A stretch of 64,000 nucleotides of DNA from Marinithermofilum abyssi (lineage in GTDB: Bacteria > Bacillota > Bacilli > Thermoactinomycetales > DSM-45169), in NCBI RefSeq assembly GCF_014641195.1, contig NZ_BMHQ01000009.1, positions 62,566 through 126,565 on the forward strand. Direction: 5' to 3'. This document shows, piece by piece, positions 26,844-34,721 of the stretch. A program made the position numbers and the translations under genes. The notes under the pieces are model-generated. The model was not told the DNA's origin. It saw only the letters and a program-made list of their open reading frames with translations, and searched no databases. The stretch's first letter is position 1, and each line of letters opens with the position of its first letter.

Positions 26844-27067
26844 AAGTGGATAGCATATAGGGTTGTGCAAGCCAATCACCTTGCACGTAAAATGCTATGT
26901 GTATGGACTGGCTAGACTGAAAAGCGAAAACCAAGCAGTAGGTCTAGCCTGAGACGTAGCAACTCAAACTGTTAACCGTGGGGCCCACGGGGTTAGCTTG
27001 GTCAACTTCCTGTCAGTGGACGGGATTACCCAAGAATCCCCTGCGTTTACGCATGGGGAGTGGTCAA
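26844..27067 (+). mobile_element. IS200/IS605-type remnant without tnpB, carrying a putative omega RNA
   Basis: The 3' half (about 26970-27067) resembles, from memory, the right end of Firmicute IS605/tnpB elements: a CCGTGGGGCCCACGG hairpin (26976-26990), then GTTAGCTTGGTCAACTTCC, and a final hairpin TCCCCTGCG-TTTA-CGCATGGGGA followed by GTCAA. Upstream are an eight-pair stem GGCTAGAC / GTCTAGCC (26910, 26942) and a left-end hairpin GTGCAAG / CTTGCAC (26865, 26880) nested in TAGCAT / ATGCTA. No tnpA or tnpB reading frame is present. It looks like an internally deleted element (MITE) that retains a complete omega-RNA scaffold. Ends are estimates. Confidence 0.65.
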
Positions 27068-27084
27068 ATGAAAGTGTCCCCTTT

Positions 27085-27781
27085 TGATCTTCCTTATTGG
27101 AGGCGTTGGTTTGGATTGCCAGCAAAAAACTGCTGAGCCAGCCTGCCGTTGCCAGTCCGGTCATCCACCATTGCTCCGGAGCCAGCCCGTCGACGGAAAC
27201 AGCGGGATCATAATCAGCCCAGGAAGCCGCCAAGAGAGCAGCCCCTCCCGTCCCCGTCAACCAAGGAAAAGGTGTGACCTGTTGGATACCGGCTGCGCCT
27301 CAGCCACCACCAGCCTCCAGCTATCCACATTAATCCCGCCCGATAGAGATGAACGGGGTGATAAGCGTACTGACTCCCTTCCCAGGTCATGCCCCAGGGC
27401 AAGGTTGTCACTTTTCCCCAGTCGATAAAGACCACGTTGTGATCCGATCGCGACGATCCATCCTGACAGAGCCGCAGCATCCAGTACCGCACGCCACGAC
27501 CACCTTTGGCTCTTCGTCCGCCGCCACAGCCAACCGGCAGCCATTAATCCGCCCAGCCACCAACCCTTATCAGAGCCGCTAGAATACAGCAATACCGAAG
27601 GTTGACCCAAAACATCGGGGGCGTCCAATACCAAGGGACAGCTTCCATCCCAGGAAGGCCAGGATCCCCGCCGTAAGGGGGACATCTTTCCATCCTTCCC
27701 CGATTTCCGGCGTACGGGATGTCCACCATCCCGCCGCCCACCGGGGTTGCCCTCAATTTTCTTCAAGTTTTCCTTTTTCAT
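27085..27781 (-). pseudogene. Frameshifted Lgt-like (prolipoprotein diacylglyceryl transferase family) gene
   Basis: Pieces of one membrane protein are spread over three frames. From 27781 down: VPLTAGILAFLGWKLSLGIG, then SSGSDKGWWLGGLMAAGWLW (like the GGLIGG loop of Lgt), then LPWGMTWEGSQYAYHPVHLY (like the HPTQLYE motif), then a C-terminal GLAPEQWWMTGLATAGWL (like the GQ-S helix). At least three frame changes are needed, so it cannot encode an intact protein unless the sequence has errors. The IS605-type remnant abuts its 3' end. Essential Lgt must be encoded elsewhere. Confidence 0.55.
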
Positions 27782-27869
27782 TATACCGCTGTGAAGAGGA
27801 AAAAAGATTTGCTTTCCTCCTTTGTTTTTGATTAAGGTAGGGGCAGAAAAGTCTCAACAGGAGGTTTAT

Positions 27870-28424
27870 ATGAGCGAGGAGCTGGCGAGGTGGTTGACAG
27901 ATTGGGGAATCTGGGGCGCGTTGTTCAGCATTCTCCTGAATGGACTGATCAATGTATTGGGAATCGTGCCGAGCGTATTGGTCACCGGAACCAATGTACT
28001 CGCTTGGGGGCCGTTATGGGGAGGGGGAATTTCCTGGGCGGGGGAGTTGCTCGGGGCGGGAATCGCCTTTTGGTTGTACCGAAAAGGAATCCGCCGGGTA
28101 CGGAAAGGGCGGGAGATTTCCTGGAAGTGGATCAAGCGGTTCAATGACCACCGCTCAGGGCGACAGTTTTTTGCCTTGTTGGCGGCACGGATGACGCCCT
28201 TTATCCCGTCTGCTGCAGTCAATCTGGCAGGAGCCTTGACCAAGGTCTCTTTGTCCGTGTTTCTGACTGCAACGGCTGTGGGAAAAATTCCATCCATCGC
28301 CCTGGAAGTGTTGGTCAGTTACGATCTCATCCATATCCAGGAAAATGTGTTTCGCCTTCTATCCGTCCTGCTGCTGATCACGGCGGTATGGCTGGTGACT
28401 CGGCCTCGACGAACCCGAACGTGA
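27870..28424 (+). CDS. VTT/DedA (TVP38/TMEM64)-family membrane protein
   Basis: 184 residues from ATG 27870 after CAGGAGGTTTAT; the upstream in-frame start has no site. Four to five membrane helices. The VTT-domain motif is visible as GPLWGGGISWAGELLGAGIAF and the Arg-Pro motif as LLAARMTPFIPSAAVNLAGA. Members are linked to undecaprenyl-phosphate or phospholipid flipping and to envelope stress, but this subgroup has no assigned substrate. Single-gene unit with its own terminator. Confidence 0.87.
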   Translation: MSEELARWLTDWGIWGALFSILLNGLINVLGIVPSVLVTGTNVLAWGPLWGGGISWAGELLGAGIAFWLYRKGIRRVRKGREISWKWIKRFNDHRSGRQFFALLAARMTPFIPSAAVNLAGALTKVSLSVFLTATAVGKIPSIALEVLVSYDLIHIQENVFRLLSVLLLITAVWLVTRPRRTRT

Positions 28425-28456
28425 TCCGGCTCAACTTTAAAAGAAGTAGGATACAA

Positions 28457-28495
28457 AAAAGACGGCTGAGTGAAATCCTTTGCCGTCTTTTGTTA
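28457..28495 (+). terminator. Terminator of the VTT-family gene
   Basis: Ten-base-pair stem AAAAGACGGC / GCCGTCTTTT, 15-base loop, T-rich tail. Confidence 0.75.
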
Positions 28496-28531
28496 TGGCA
28501 AGATCCCTCAGTTCCTGCACCTACGGCCTTT

Positions 28532-29170
28532 TCACCCCAACATACCGGTTACATACGGGTTGGTTTCCTGCTCCCGGCCGATGGTGGTTACCGGGCCGTG
28601 CCCGCTGTAAACGGTCGTCTCCTCCGGCAGCTCCATCAGTACATCGTGAATTGAACGCATCAGCGTTTCGTAATCGCCGCCGGGCAGATCTGTTCGGCCG
28701 ATGGAACCGGCAAAAAGCACATCCCCGCTGTACACTTGATTCGGCAAGACATAGGTGACACTGCCGGGAGAGTGTCCCGGGGTATGTACCACTTCAAACG
28801 TGTGACCCAAGAAGGAAAGGGTTTCACCACCCTTTAACACGTGATCAGCCTCCCGGCACGTGACCGGCTCCACTCCGGGAAACAATCCGGATCCATTCAA
28901 GCGTGGATCCGTCAGCCATTCCGTTTCTTCTTGATGGACATAGACCGGCGCACCCGTTTCCTGCCGAACTTCTTCCAAGCCTCCGATGTGGTCGAAATGA
29001 GCGTGGGTCAGCAAAACCGCCTGGATGCTCAAATCTAATTCACGAATCCGATGGAGCAGCTTTTCCGGGCCAGACCCTGGATCAATCACCAACCCTTCGC
29101 CGCCGGAAGCTTTATACAGCAGATAACAGTTGGTCATTACAGGACCTAAGGTAAATGTTTCGACATGCAT
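28532..29170 (-). CDS. MBL-fold metallohydrolase, YqgX/glyoxalase II-like
   Basis: 212 residues, the size of B. subtilis YqgX. Metallo-beta-lactamase fold: metal motif THAHFDHIGG near residue 55, then HTPGHSPGSVTY, SGDVLFAGSIGRTDLPGGD and SGHGPVTTIGRE. Members hydrolyse thioesters (glyoxalase II) or related substrates, and in Firmicutes with bacillithiol some act on bacillithiol conjugates. The exact substrate cannot be read from sequence. ATG 29170; divergent from the ylaJ-type lipoprotein gene. Confidence 0.9.
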   Translation of the reverse strand: MHVETFTLGPVMTNCYLLYKASGGEGLVIDPGSGPEKLLHRIRELDLSIQAVLLTHAHFDHIGGLEEVRQETGAPVYVHQEETEWLTDPRLNGSGLFPGVEPVTCREADHVLKGGETLSFLGHTFEVVHTPGHSPGSVTYVLPNQVYSGDVLFAGSIGRTDLPGGDYETLMRSIHDVLMELPEETTVYSGHGPVTTIGREQETNPYVTGMLG

Positions 29171-29337
29171 CTGTCACACCCCTCATTCCATCGCTTCATT
29201 CCGGCTCTTGCCCCATTGTACACCGAATCGGCCGGGAACAAAACAACCATGGAGAAAGACAATTTCCCGATAAATACATGCTTTCCTTTCAGGCGGTTAC
29301 ACTATGCTTAAACGATAACTGGAAAGGAAGGAAGCCC

Positions 29338-29922
29338 ATGGCCATGATTCGATTTTTGTCCGTGCTTTGCGGGATCGGCCTTCTGTTCGGGTGCCAGCCT
29401 GCAAACAAACCGCCTGCCAATGAATCGGCACCTCCGACGGATAAGATTCCTCATACTCAACGCGTACGGCAAACGGCTCCCGATCCGAGATATGCCCGCA
29501 ATCCGCAAGCGATAGCGAACCGGATGGTAAGAATCGCCACCAACATGCCCCAGGTAAAAGGAGCCACCGCTGTCTCCGCCGGACCCTACACCATTGTGGG
29601 GATTGATGTGGATCCCACTCTGGATCGGGGCCGCGTGGGCACGATAAAGTATTCCGTCGCCCAGGCCTTACAGGAAGATCCCCAAGGTTCCAATGTATTG
29701 GTGACAGCCGATACGGACCTGGTGCAACGTCTGCGGGAGTTGTCGGATGACGTGGCACACGGCCGCCCCTTGAGCGGAGTAGCCCAAGAGCTGGCCGAAA
29801 TTGCCGGCCGCATCATGCCCCAACCTTCCAAACAGATTCAGCGCAAGGAACAAGCTCCTAACCGGCTGAACCAGGAACGGGAAAACCAAACCCCGAACCC
29901 CAAACCGGCACGGGGACGCTGA
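29338..29922 (+). CDS. ylaJ: YhcN/YlaJ-family sporulation lipoprotein
   Basis: 194 residues from ATG 29338 after GGAAAGGAAGG. Signal peptide with lipobox LLFGC (Cys about residue 18), a proline-rich linker, then the conserved YhcN/YlaJ domain with repeated alternating strands (VGTIKYSVAQALQEDP and SNVLVTADTDLVQRLREL). C-terminus is basic and Pro/Asn-rich. Family members are spore-membrane lipoproteins of the forespore. Naming as YlaJ is supported by nearby YlaI- and YlaH-type genes, though in a rearranged order. Confidence 0.87.
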   Translation: MAMIRFLSVLCGIGLLFGCQPANKPPANESAPPTDKIPHTQRVRQTAPDPRYARNPQAIANRMVRIATNMPQVKGATAVSAGPYTIVGIDVDPTLDRGRVGTIKYSVAQALQEDPQGSNVLVTADTDLVQRLRELSDDVAHGRPLSGVAQELAEIAGRIMPQPSKQIQRKEQAPNRLNQERENQTPNPKPARGR

Positions 29923-29934
29923 GTGCAAGCAGCC

Positions 29935-29966
29935 AAAAAGCCTAGAGTGATTCTCTAGGCTTTTTT
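29935..29966. terminator. Bidirectional terminator between ylaJ and the PPOX gene
   Basis: Perfect 13-base-pair stem AAAAAGCCTAGAG / CTCTAGGCTTTTT with a five-base loop; U tracts on both strands. Confidence 0.9.
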
Positions 29967-30410
29967 CAATGCGGCCATCACTTGACGGTCCAACTTGTCT
30001 GCCGCTTCTTGATCGTAGGTTTTGACATACTCCGGTTCGCGGGAAATCTTAGCGCCGTAAAACATGACATCCTGCACCGCTTCCACTTCCAAAGTAATCT
30101 CCGCCAGCTTAATGGTCACGTCTTCCATCGGCTGACGGGTGACTGCGGCTTTGCCGTTGATGGTATAGGTGGAATTCGGCCCGATCACCGTGACCGCAGC
30201 CCGGGCATTGGTTTTTACATTGCTGACGATGCGGGATTTGTGGCCTACTGCCATTTTGATATGCCGGGCATCGGGTGCATACACCCAAGATACTGCGTTC
30301 ACAACCGGTGCTCCGCTCTTTTCATCCAAGGTGGATAACAGTACATACTGCTCCTTTTGCAGTTTGGACAACAACGCATCGCTCAATTGAGAGCCCAGAT
30401 GTTCCGCCAT
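29955..30410 (-). CDS. Pyridoxamine 5'-phosphate oxidase-family (FMN split-barrel) protein
   Basis: 151 residues. Split-barrel flavin fold typical of the PNPOx-like superfamily: SKLQKEQYVLLSTLDEKSG, then PVVNAVSWVYAPDARHIKMA, then KSRIVSNVKTNARAAVTV. The key residues for a genuine PdxH are not evident, and these short members often bind FMN or F420-like cofactors for unknown redox reactions. AAAAGGAGGATGGGTT precedes the ATG. Convergent with ylaJ. Confidence 0.82.
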   Translation of the reverse strand: MAEHLGSQLSDALLSKLQKEQYVLLSTLDEKSGAPVVNAVSWVYAPDARHIKMAVGHKSRIVSNVKTNARAAVTVIGPNSTYTINGKAAVTRQPMEDVTIKLAEITLEVEAVQDVMFYGAKISREPEYVKTYDQEAADKLDRQVMAALKKA

Positions 30411-30545
30411 AACCCATCCTCCTTTTGCTGTGTCAGTCTCATCATATCAGAAGCTTTCCCCAACCCCAACCGGGAGAAATCGTGACATGTTACCCAAGAG
30501 AGCGGGTATAGTATACTAGGAAAGGGAGAAAAGGAGAAGGCCGCG

Positions 30546-30881
30546 ATGCATCCTCAAAAAATATCGGTCCGGTTGACCCATTCCAGTGAGGTAGACCGTC
30601 TCGCTGCGGAAACTCGGCGATTGAACCGTCAAGTCCAATCCGTCACCGACTGGATGGAAACCGCACGCATGCAAGACTTGTTGCAAAACTACAGCAGCCC
30701 TGTTCGTGTTTTCTGGATCAATCTGCTGGCGGGGTTGGCCCGAGGGTTGGGGCTCACATTAGGAACCGCCATCGTGTTGAGCCTATTAAGCATCTTGCTC
30801 TCCAAACTGTCAGGCGTCCCGTTTTTCAGCGACACCCTCCGGGACTTAAAAGAACTGATCGATCATGCCACACCGCAATAA
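30546..30881 (+). CDS. DUF5665 family membrane protein
   Basis: 111 residues. An N-terminal soluble helical part (LAAETRRLNRQVQSVTDWME), one strong membrane helix about 63-88 (GLGLTLGTAIVLSLLSILL), and a short amphipathic tail. The layout and the motif NLLAGLARGLGLTLG fit the DUF5665 family of spore-forming Firmicutes; no function is assigned. GGAGAAGG before the ATG. The next gene starts 23 bases later on the same strand. Confidence 0.8.
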   Translation: MHPQKISVRLTHSSEVDRLAAETRRLNRQVQSVTDWMETARMQDLLQNYSSPVRVFWINLLAGLARGLGLTLGTAIVLSLLSILLSKLSGVPFFSDTLRDLKELIDHATPQ

Positions 30882-30904
30882 ACGGCCTAAGGAGGTACTC
30901 TGCT

Positions 30905-31069
30905 ATGAAAGTCACGTGTCTATTATGCGAGCGCCCGTTCAGCCCATCACCCCTGCAAGCAAAAAAACTGCGAAAACATCCGCACCGCATCTTCCTTTGT
31001 CCTTCGTGTCATGAACGGATCTCAACCAAAACCATCGCACGCCGAAACGAAAGCTCCTCCGCCGGATGA
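30905..31069 (+). CDS. ylaI: YlaI-type small zinc-ribbon protein (DUF2197)
   Basis: 54 residues. Starts MKVTCLLCERPF, with a second pair CPSCHERIS, so CxxC-x(24)-CxxC, the two knuckles expected in the DUF2197/YlaI family. AAGGAGGTACTCTGCT precedes the ATG at 30905. Function unknown; metal binding is inferred from the four cysteines. Its 3' end nearly touches the convergent gene at 31071. Confidence 0.85.
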   Translation: MKVTCLLCERPFSPSPLQAKKLRKHPHRIFLCPSCHERISTKTIARRNESSSAG

Positions 31070-31070
31070 A

Positions 31071-31400
31071 TTATTCAAAGGATTGGTTGTATTTCGGCTC
31101 CGATTGAATGCTCTTGAGCAAATCCTCCACCTGTTCCCGAGGAAATCGTTCGGTGTGCTCTTCCCCGTTCAATCGGTAACGAACGACATACTCTTGTGCA
31201 TCCTTGGTCGCTTCCAGCTCTTCCACACCGTGGTCCTGAATCAGCATGTCATGAAAAAACCGGGTGGTATCCTCCGCGGACCGGTCCTGGGGACGCGCAT
31301 CCCAAACCACCCGAATTTGCAGCCAGTTGAACAATGCATCCTTCAACCTCATCGGCTTTTTCCCCCCATTTTCCACCATGAATTGTAACTCCGATGTCAT
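31071..31400 (-). CDS. Conserved hypothetical protein overlapping ylaH
   Basis: 109 residues from ATG 31400, whose first bases overlap the stop of the ylaH-like gene (ATGA), implying translational coupling. A longer frame upstream lies antisense-like inside ylaH and was not used. The protein begins MTSELQFMVENGGKKPMRLK and is mostly alpha/beta and charged, with no signal or membrane segment. It probably belongs to a Bacillales yla-cluster family, but I cannot name it with confidence. Confidence 0.72.
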   Translation of the reverse strand: MTSELQFMVENGGKKPMRLKDALFNWLQIRVVWDARPQDRSAEDTTRFFHDMLIQDHGVEELEATKDAQEYVVRYRLNGEEHTERFPREQVEDLLKSIQSEPKYNQSFE

Positions 31401-31690
31401 TTGTTCTCTGTTCGGGAGGAGGATGGCGATCTGCGGATCATGGCCATCCGGATACGTGCGATGATAATCATCGCATTCGTGACCAACAAAATTTCCATGA
31501 TTGGAAAACGAAGCAAAAACATCAGCCAAAATAAAACGCAGCCGACCGCTAATACCGCATACACAATGAGTGACTTTAACACCGGTAACTTTCGCGCAAA
31601 GGCCACTTTATAAATGATGCCCGTCAATACAAAAATGACGAGATAGGCGGCCAAAGGATGGCCTTTCAACCAAGCATCCACGGCTTCCAT
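31397..31690 (-). CDS. ylaH: YlaH-like membrane protein
   Basis: 97 residues, three membrane helices (about 14-31, 40-58, 63-80) and a basic C-terminus. Composition and the sequence KVAFARKLPVLKSLIVYAVL resemble the YlaH family. Function unknown. GAAGGGGAGGATACGC precedes ATG 31690. It starts 15 bases after the nfo stop, so it is probably co-transcribed with nfo upstream and the overlapping gene downstream. Confidence 0.8.
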   Translation of the reverse strand: MEAVDAWLKGHPLAAYLVIFVLTGIIYKVAFARKLPVLKSLIVYAVLAVGCVLFWLMFLLRFPIMEILLVTNAMIIIARIRMAMIRRSPSSSRTENK

Positions 31691-31704
31691 GCGTATCCTC
31701 CCCT

Positions 31705-32547
31705 TCAGGCGGTTTCGCCTTGTTTCAGGTCGGCGAGATACTGGATCTCCTCGGCGTACTCCGCTTCATCCTCTACCGGCGTTTCCAGGATGACCGGCAA
31801 TCCTTCCAACTCTTCGCAACGCAGGAACTTCGTCAATGCAGCAGCCCCGATCTCACCCTTTCCGATCTTTTCATGACGATCCTTGCGGGAATTGTACGGA
31901 GCCTTGCTGTCATTGAAATGAATGGCAACCAGATGCTCGAGATAGCCGGTCTCCTTCATCTTTTCAATGAGTTCATCAAAAGATTCCTCATTCCAGGCGC
32001 CAGCAGCAAACCCATGGCAGGTATCAAAACAAAAACCGATTTTTTTCGGATAATCCGTCGCGTCCCGAATCGCCGTCAGTTCCTCGATCTGCAAGCCCAG
32101 TTCGGAACCTTGTCCCGCCGTGTTTTCCAAGAGCAACAGGGTTTCTCCATCATAGTCGGACAAAATCTGATTCAGCGTCTCCACCATGCGGCGGGTTCCG
32201 TACTCCACCCCTTCACCCACATGCTTCCCGCAGTGGACCACGGCTCCGACAGCACCGTAGGTTTCCGCGATATGCAAATCCTCTTTGATGGAGCGGATCG
32301 TCACTTCGTGCAGATCCTCCTTCGGAGTGGACAAGTTGGTAATATACGGTGTATGAGCTACCAGCGTGATATCATGCTCCCGGCAAAAGGCCACTCCTTT
32401 TTCCGCGTCTTGATAATCGATTTTTTTCGGACGGAGTCCCCGCGGATTTTTCGTAAAGACTTGAAATGAAGCCGCCCCCAGCTCCAACGCCCGGCGTGAC
32501 GCCTTATGGAACCCTTTGGCGACACTGATATGGCATCCCAGTTTCAT
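31705..32547 (-). CDS. nfo: Endonuclease IV, AP endonuclease
   Basis: 280 residues, TIM-barrel Zn enzyme that cuts DNA 5' to abasic sites in base-excision repair. Family motifs: LGCHISVAKG, AASFQVFTKNPRG, VVHCGKHVG, LLLENTAGQG, GFCFDTCHGFAAG, HFNDSKAPYNSRKDRHEKIG and LETP, which together supply the zinc ligands (His, Glu, Asp). B. subtilis YqfS is the orthologue and works in spores. AAGGAGGGAGAAAAC precedes the ATG. Confidence 0.96.
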   Translation of the reverse strand: MKLGCHISVAKGFHKASRRALELGAASFQVFTKNPRGLRPKKIDYQDAEKGVAFCREHDITLVAHTPYITNLSTPKEDLHEVTIRSIKEDLHIAETYGAVGAVVHCGKHVGEGVEYGTRRMVETLNQILSDYDGETLLLLENTAGQGSELGLQIEELTAIRDATDYPKKIGFCFDTCHGFAAGAWNEESFDELIEKMKETGYLEHLVAIHFNDSKAPYNSRKDRHEKIGKGEIGAAALTKFLRCEELEGLPVILETPVEDEAEYAEEIQYLADLKQGETA

Positions 32548-32652
32548 GTTTTCTCCCTCCTTAAACCAAAGAAGCGCCGCAGTCTGCGGGCGCCTCTTAC
32601 ACCTTCTTCATCATACCACTGGCCCTGTCCTCGCTGCAACTGAAGAGAGCCG

Positions 32653-33402
32653 TCAGGACGGGGAAATGGCCGCTGTCTTTTCCATCTCTTCACGCAACAC
32701 ATCCGGTTTGTCTGTGATGATCGCATCGACACCCAACTGGAGCAAGCGGCGCATCCCTTTCGGCTGGTTTACCGTAAAAGGACGAACGGGCAGGTTTTCC
32801 TTCTGGCATCCCTTCACCACTTCCTCCACTACCGTGTACCAATAGGGATGAAGGGAAGTCGCTCCTGCATGTTTGGCGTAAACCCACGGATCGACCAGCC
32901 CTTCCATATAGAGGATGGCTGTATCGATTTCCGGCTGGACTTGCTTCATCACCTTCAAACTGTAATGGTTAAAAGAAGAAATCACGGCCTGTTTTACCAA
33001 ACCGTATTGCTGCAACAAATTGGCTACTTTTTGTTCCAACTCCGGATAAATCACCCGGTTGTTTTTCAGCTCGATATTGATCTTCATCCCATGTTCAGCC
33101 ACCAATTGGAGCACTTCCTCCAAGGTGGGGATCTTTTCTCCTTTAAACTCCGGATCAAACCAGCTACCGGCGTCCAATCGCCGCAGTTCTTCCAATGTCA
33201 ATTCCCGCACTTTTCCCGTGCCATCCGTGGTCCGTTTCACCGTCTCGTCATGGATGACAACCACCTTATTATCCTTCGTCAAATGAACATCCAACTCCAC
33301 CCCGTCGGCGCCCGCATCCACGGCCCGTTGAAAAGCGGCCATGGTATTTTCGGGCGCCATCGCGGAAAAACCTCGATGTGCATATACTTCCGTACGTTTC
33401 AT
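32653..33402 (-). CDS. Glycerophosphodiester phosphodiesterase
   Basis: 249 residues, GDPD-type TIM barrel without a signal peptide, hence cytoplasmic. Catalytic motifs: AHRGFSAMAPENTMAAF (His and Glu), DGVELDVHLTKDNKVVVIHDE (metal-binding Glu/Asp and second His), and GKVRELTLEELRRLDAG. It hydrolyses glycerophosphodiesters to glycerol-3-phosphate and an alcohol. C-terminus has the usual TVNQPKGMRRLLQLGVDAIITDKPD. AGAAGGAGTC before the ATG. Confidence 0.94.
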   Translation of the reverse strand: MKRTEVYAHRGFSAMAPENTMAAFQRAVDAGADGVELDVHLTKDNKVVVIHDETVKRTTDGTGKVRELTLEELRRLDAGSWFDPEFKGEKIPTLEEVLQLVAEHGMKINIELKNNRVIYPELEQKVANLLQQYGLVKQAVISSFNHYSLKVMKQVQPEIDTAILYMEGLVDPWVYAKHAGATSLHPYWYTVVEEVVKGCQKENLPVRPFTVNQPKGMRRLLQLGVDAIITDKPDVLREEMEKTAAISPS

Positions 33403-33492
33403 GGAAAGACTCCTTCTGATCTGCTTTGTACAAAAGAACCCTGTTGTTAGGTTTACCTCTGCTGAAAGCTTTATTTTATCAACCGGCCAGTA

Positions 33493-33771
33493 TCACAGCC
33501 GAATGTGATGAAGATAGATCTGACTGGCACTCTTTACTGTGAAGGTATCCTGCTCCACGATATAATCCAATGACATCAACCGCTCCAAATACATCCGGCT
33601 GTGCGGGTCGACCACGATGACGGGATCTTCTTCTTCCGTTTGCACCCAGTTGTCCTCCCTTCTCTCTGCATCCCAGTTCAACTCATACAAGACCGTTGCA
33701 CCACAGCCGCAGCCCTCATCCATCGCCGCCATCCGCAACACGGTGCCGGGCTCCGGCTTTTTTTCAGACAA
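33493..33771 (-). CDS. HesB/IscA-like iron-sulfur biogenesis family protein, start uncertain
   Basis: 92 residues from a TTG at 33771. The C-terminal part fits the HesB-like fold: EPGTVLRMAAMDEGCGCG, strands ending in YIVEQDTFTVKSASQIY. Cysteines in GCGCG could bind Fe-S or metal. The start is odd: a strong GGAGGTGTCGAA precedes ATG at 33798, in the same frame, but its second codon is TGA (33795-33793); reading past it gives IGRARKALSEKKPEPG, which looks like the missing first strand and helix. Either a mutation has cut the gene, or a rare start (ATT or TTG) is used. Confidence 0.65.
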   Translation of the reverse strand: MSEKKPEPGTVLRMAAMDEGCGCGATVLYELNWDAERREDNWVQTEEEDPVIVVDPHSRMYLERLMSLDYIVEQDTFTVKSASQIYLHHIRL

Positions 33772-33837
33772 GGCTTTCCGTGCCCTCCCAATTCACATTT
33801 CGACACCTCCGTAACTATCGTACTCCGATAAGCCCAT

Positions 33838-33864
33838 GAAAAAAAGGGCGGGATCTTCCCGCCC
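33838..33864 (-). terminator. Terminator downstream of repeat copy A
   Basis: Eight-base-pair stem GGGCGGGA / TCCCGCCC with a three-base loop and seven T on the minus strand. No gene with a clear reading frame ends just upstream; the 34201-34449 gene has its own terminator, so this one may end a transcript of the repeat region. Confidence 0.75.
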
Positions 33865-33890
33865 AGATTGATGACAGTCCTGTATGATCG

Positions 33891-34020
33891 CTTCGACTCT
33901 TTTGCCCGTTGCTCCCTTTCCTCCGACTTAGAAGTCCGTACTGTCCGCTCCAAGAGATTCAACGAGACGCGGCACAATGCGGAGTGCATTCAAAAAGTAC
34001 AAGTCACGCCTTGCGTCGCT
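33891..34020 (+). repeat. Interspersed repeat, copy A
   Basis: About 130 bases that recur at 52581-52709 (copy B) in the same orientation with roughly 90 percent identity by eye, from CTTCGACTCTTTTGCCCGTT to AAGTCACGCC and GTCGCT. No intact reading frame is shared. It fills most of the 429-base gap between the HesB-like gene and the next gene. Confidence 0.8.
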
Positions 34021-34104
34021 CTGATGCCGGCCGTCCTGAGATGGTGATCTCACTCTTTACCTATTGCAAAACCGATCATTCTACATTTTGCGTGGGAAGG
34101 TACT

Positions 34105-34139
34105 AAAAAAGTGCATCTCCGTCATGGAGATACACTTTC
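34105..34139 (-). terminator. Terminator of the 34201-34449 gene
   Basis: Stem AAAGTGTATCTCC / GGAGATGCACTTT with one mismatch, then six T on the minus strand. Confidence 0.7.
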
Positions 34140-34200
34140 ACTTCGACAATGGGATGGGATATCCTTATTCCCTCCAACCGATGGTCCCCTGGACTTACGT

Positions 34201-34449
34201 TCACAACGCTTCGAGCATCAACATTTCTTGACGGAGTTCCCGTAAACGGGCTTTGTGTTGATCCACCCGATGGGTATTGTTCTCAACCATGGCCTCATAC
34301 AAAAGGGCCAGCTCATAATCCAATTCCATCCGTAACACGGGGATTCTCTTTTCCGGTTCCCGACACTTGAATGCCTTGATCACGTCTTCCACGGTCACGC
34401 TGCACCCCATTTCCTCATAATTTCCCAGTGACCCGAACAATGTCCCCAT
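34201..34449 (-). CDS. Hypothetical small helical protein
   Basis: 82 residues if started at ATG 34449, but no good ribosome site is seen there; GTG codons at the VTVEDVIKAF segment are alternatives. The conserved-looking part is VTVEDVIKAFKCREPEKRIP followed by a long charged helix with heptad-like Leu/Met spacing (LRMELDYELALLYEAMVENN), suggesting a coiled coil or four-helix bundle. A good terminator follows. I do not recognise the family. Confidence 0.5.
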   Translation of the reverse strand: MGTLFGSLGNYEEMGCSVTVEDVIKAFKCREPEKRIPVLRMELDYELALLYEAMVENNTHRVDQHKARLRELRQEMLMLEAL

Positions 34450-34721
34450 CATCCGGAATCGACAACAACACCAACATTTACCACGACGAATCTGGCTACA
34501 GGATGCCCGCATACCAACTGAAATAAACCTGTCCCCTGACCACGAAGCTCTCCAAGGCTCATCTCTTGATTTCACTTTACGCATGCCCAGGGAGTTCGGT
34601 CACGGTTCCCTCCCAATTGTTTTACTTTTCCGACAACAAAGCGCGCTGTCTGAGGGAACCCGTTTGTCTTTCCCTCTCTTGTGATAAGATAGAGAAGAAT
34701 ACATCAGGTGGTGGTGGAAGG

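Noticed and set aside
34014-34100. Possible protein in repeat copies (frames ending in ALRIVPRLVESLGAD)
   Set aside because: Frames are interrupted differently in each copy and lack start signals, so the repeats are treated as non-coding.
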